A DNA stretch of 64,000 bases from CAWCDJ01 sp963796485 (GTDB lineage: Bacteria; Acidobacteriota; Terriglobia; Bryobacterales; Bryobacteraceae), in the NCBI GenBank assembly GCA_963796485.1, contig CAWCLV010000001.1:1674001-1738000 (forward strand), in the 5' to 3' direction. Numbering within the stretch: position 1 is the stretch's first letter; every line of letters begins with the position of its first letter. A model generated the notes under the pieces. That model was not told the DNA's origin. It did no database searches and was given only the letters and a program-made list of their open reading frames with translations. The translations under genes were made by a program, and so were the position numbers. Shown here piece after piece: positions 62,440 to 64,000 of the stretch.

Positions 62440-64000
62440 ATGTCAATTGCCAGATCGATACTTTCGGTCCTGCTCTGTTCCGCGATGGCCCTTCCGGGTT
62501 TCGCACAGAAGGAAACCCTGTACAGCGGGCAGGAACCCGGCGTCGTAGGCTGGGTAACGAATAACTACCGGGCCCACCCGATCGCGGAAACGAGCTATAC
62601 GGATTCGCTGCGGCTGGAAAAGCTGATGCGGGCTGGCAACATCTACCTCTCGCTCCGCGACGCGATCGCGCTGGCGCTCGAAAACAACCTCGATCTGGAG
62701 TACAGCCGGTACAACCCTAAACTGGCTGAAGCCAATTTGTTGCGGGCCAAATCGGGGCAGTTGTTGCGCAACGTCTCGAACAGCATTTCGACCGGACCGT
62801 CTTCGGCCCAGCTCGGCGTGTTGGCCTCGAACGCACTCGGGTCTGGCGGCACGGGCCAAAGCGTGGGAAGCGGCCAGGGCGGCGTGCTCAGCGGCCTCAG
62901 CGTCCAGCTCGCCGGGTCCAGCATTCCCAACCTCGACCCGGTGTTCTTCGTGAACGGCCAGTTCGTCCACAACACCACGATCGAAACCGCCACCAATATC
63001 ACCGGCACGAATTTTCTGGTTTCGCAGTACAAAAGCTCCAACTTCGGAATCCAGCAGGGTTTCCTTACCGGTACCACCCTGCAGATCGGAATGGGCAACA
63101 CTCTCGGTGTGACCCAGAACTCGCCGTTCAACATGTTCAGCCCGTATAACCAGGCGAGCCTTTCCTTTTCCATCCAGCAGAACCTGCTCCAGGGATTCCG
63201 GCCGTCCGTCAACAACCGCTCCATCCGCGTGGCGAAGAACCAGCTGCACATCTCGGACCTTACCTTCAAGAACCAGGTGATGGCGACGGTGTCCAGTGTG
63301 GTCAGCCTGTACTGGGACCTCGTTTCCTACGACCAGGCCCTCAAGGTGAAGCAGGAGACGTTCAATCTCGACAAGAAGCTCTACGAGGACAATCAGAAGC
63401 GCGCCCAACTCGGCGCCATCGCTCCCATCGACATCATCCAGGCGGAAGCCGAAATGAAATCGGCACAGCAGGACGTAACCACTGCCGAAACGCAGGTTCT
63501 GCAGCAGGAGACGATCATTAAGAACGTGTTGACCCGCGGCGGGCTGAATAATCTCGAAATCGTCAACGCCCGGATCATCCCGACGGACCAGTTCGAGGTT
63601 CCGACCCACGAAGCCATCCAGCCGATTCAGGACCTCATCCAGAACGCCATTGCGAACCGCCCGGATGTGGAGCAGAGCAGCATTGGCCTGGAAGATGCGC
63701 GCGTCACCACGCTCGGCGTGCGGGACGCGATGCTGCCGCAGCTCACGGCATTCGCTTCCATGTCGAACAGCGGCCTCGCGGGGCAGGTGAACGCGCTGCC
63801 CGTTCCTACAACGCTCCCCACCGGCGAGACGCAGTTCGTCAGCCGGACCCCCTCGGACGTGAATGGCTTCTTCCTGGGCGGCTACGGAACGGTGCTCAGC
63901 CAGCTGTTCGGCCGCAATTTCCCCAACTATAGCGCCGGGGTCAGCCTGACCTTTAATATCCGCAACCGCGCGGCCCAGGCCGACTACATCACCGATCAGT
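62440..64000 (+). CDS. TolC family outer-membrane efflux protein (partial, N-terminal part)
   Basis: At least 520 residues; the gene runs off the right edge. ATG 62440 gives a clean signal peptide (SILSVLLCSAMALPGFAQ); an in-frame ATG nine codons earlier is possible. TolC-type helices follow: LRDAIALALENNLDLEYSRY, NLLQGFRPSVNNRSIRVAKN, GAIAPIDIIQAEAEMKSAQ and a second repeat IANRPDVEQSSIGLEDARV. An unusually long Gly/Ser/Asn-rich insert (residues about 120-240) precedes the first barrel strands. It forms the exit duct of a tripartite pump. Confidence 0.9.
   Translation, partial: MSIARSILSVLLCSAMALPGFAQKETLYSGQEPGVVGWVTNNYRAHPIAETSYTDSLRLEKLMRAGNIYLSLRDAIALALENNLDLEYSRYNPKLAEANLLRAKSGQLLRNVSNSISTGPSSAQLGVLASNALGSGGTGQSVGSGQGGVLSGLSVQLAGSSIPNLDPVFFVNGQFVHNTTIETATNITGTNFLVSQYKSSNFGIQQGFLTGTTLQIGMGNTLGVTQNSPFNMFSPYNQASLSFSIQQNLLQGFRPSVNNRSIRVAKNQLHISDLTFKNQVMATVSSVVSLYWDLVSYDQALKVKQETFNLDKKLYEDNQKRAQLGAIAPIDIIQAEAEMKSAQQDVTTAETQVLQQETIIKNVLTRGGLNNLEIVNARIIPTDQFEVPTHEAIQPIQDLIQNAIANRPDVEQSSIGLEDARVTTLGVRDAMLPQLTAFASMSNSGLAGQVNALPVPTTLPTGETQFVSRTPSDVNGFFLGGYGTVLSQLFGRNFPNYSAGVSLTFNIRNRAAQADYITDQ

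Overview
The window looks like a chromosomal segment from a GC-rich soil-type acidobacterium of the Solibacter/Bryobacter kind. The lineage markers are a PadR regulator overlapping an ADOP-type orphan ABC permease (58194-61192), an NHL-repeat protein with the Solibacter C-terminal domain (36675-39425), several secreted S9 peptidases and PD40/PQQ-type propellers, and palindromic intergenic repeats. I found no tRNA, rRNA, CRISPR array or phage genes.

Layout. 1-8000 (minus strand) holds a serine hydrolase fragment, a decayed Solibacter C-terminal-domain gene end, a NodU-type carbamoyltransferase, glnS, gltX and an S9 peptidase. 8000-20150 is mixed: an orphan protein with a possible Cys-His deamidase core, an HpnB-type glycosyltransferase, a homogentisate-dioxygenase-like gene, an RraA-like gene, a thioredoxin-fold protein with an in-frame UGA, a second S9 peptidase, dCMP deaminase, fabD, a frameshifted glycine-zipper protein, a beheaded response regulator, a PQQ-type propeller and a DinB-like protein. 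20217-22010 is a decayed group II intron whose reverse transcriptase has lost its YADD segment. 22037-34983 has a molbindin, a STAS protein, a propeller, two parvulin-type isomerases, a secreted methyltransferase, a peroxiredoxin with an in-frame UGA, a ClpS-like adaptor, a cysteine desulfurase, rpmI-rplT, zapA and an HD-GYP protein. 35046-42683 holds a matrixin protease divergent from the NHL protein, thiD and small genes including a NACHT-like protein without a Walker A lysine. 42926-58115 is a carbohydrate-degradation block: a membrane-bound HTH regulator, GH106-like, carboxylesterase, a DedA-rhodanese protein with an in-frame UGA, a pectate-lyase/GH55-like protein, an amidohydrolase, a sugar-isomerase-like protein and GH39-like. 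The end holds PadR-ADOP, a secreted hypothetical protein and the start of a TolC-family gene.

The strongest finding is three probable selenoproteins in 64 kb: a thioredoxin-fold UxxC protein (12160-12714), a TGGU peroxiredoxin (28228-28767) and a DedA-rhodanese CxU fusion (50378-51316). In each, one UGA stands exactly where the family has a redox Cys, the frame stays open and conserved afterwards, and a small hairpin with a G-containing apical loop lies 22-26 nt downstream, as expected for a bacterial SECIS element. None of selA, selB, selC or selD is in the window, so Sec decoding is inferred. Most other genes look like ordinary single-gene or short-operon housekeeping and secretion functions.
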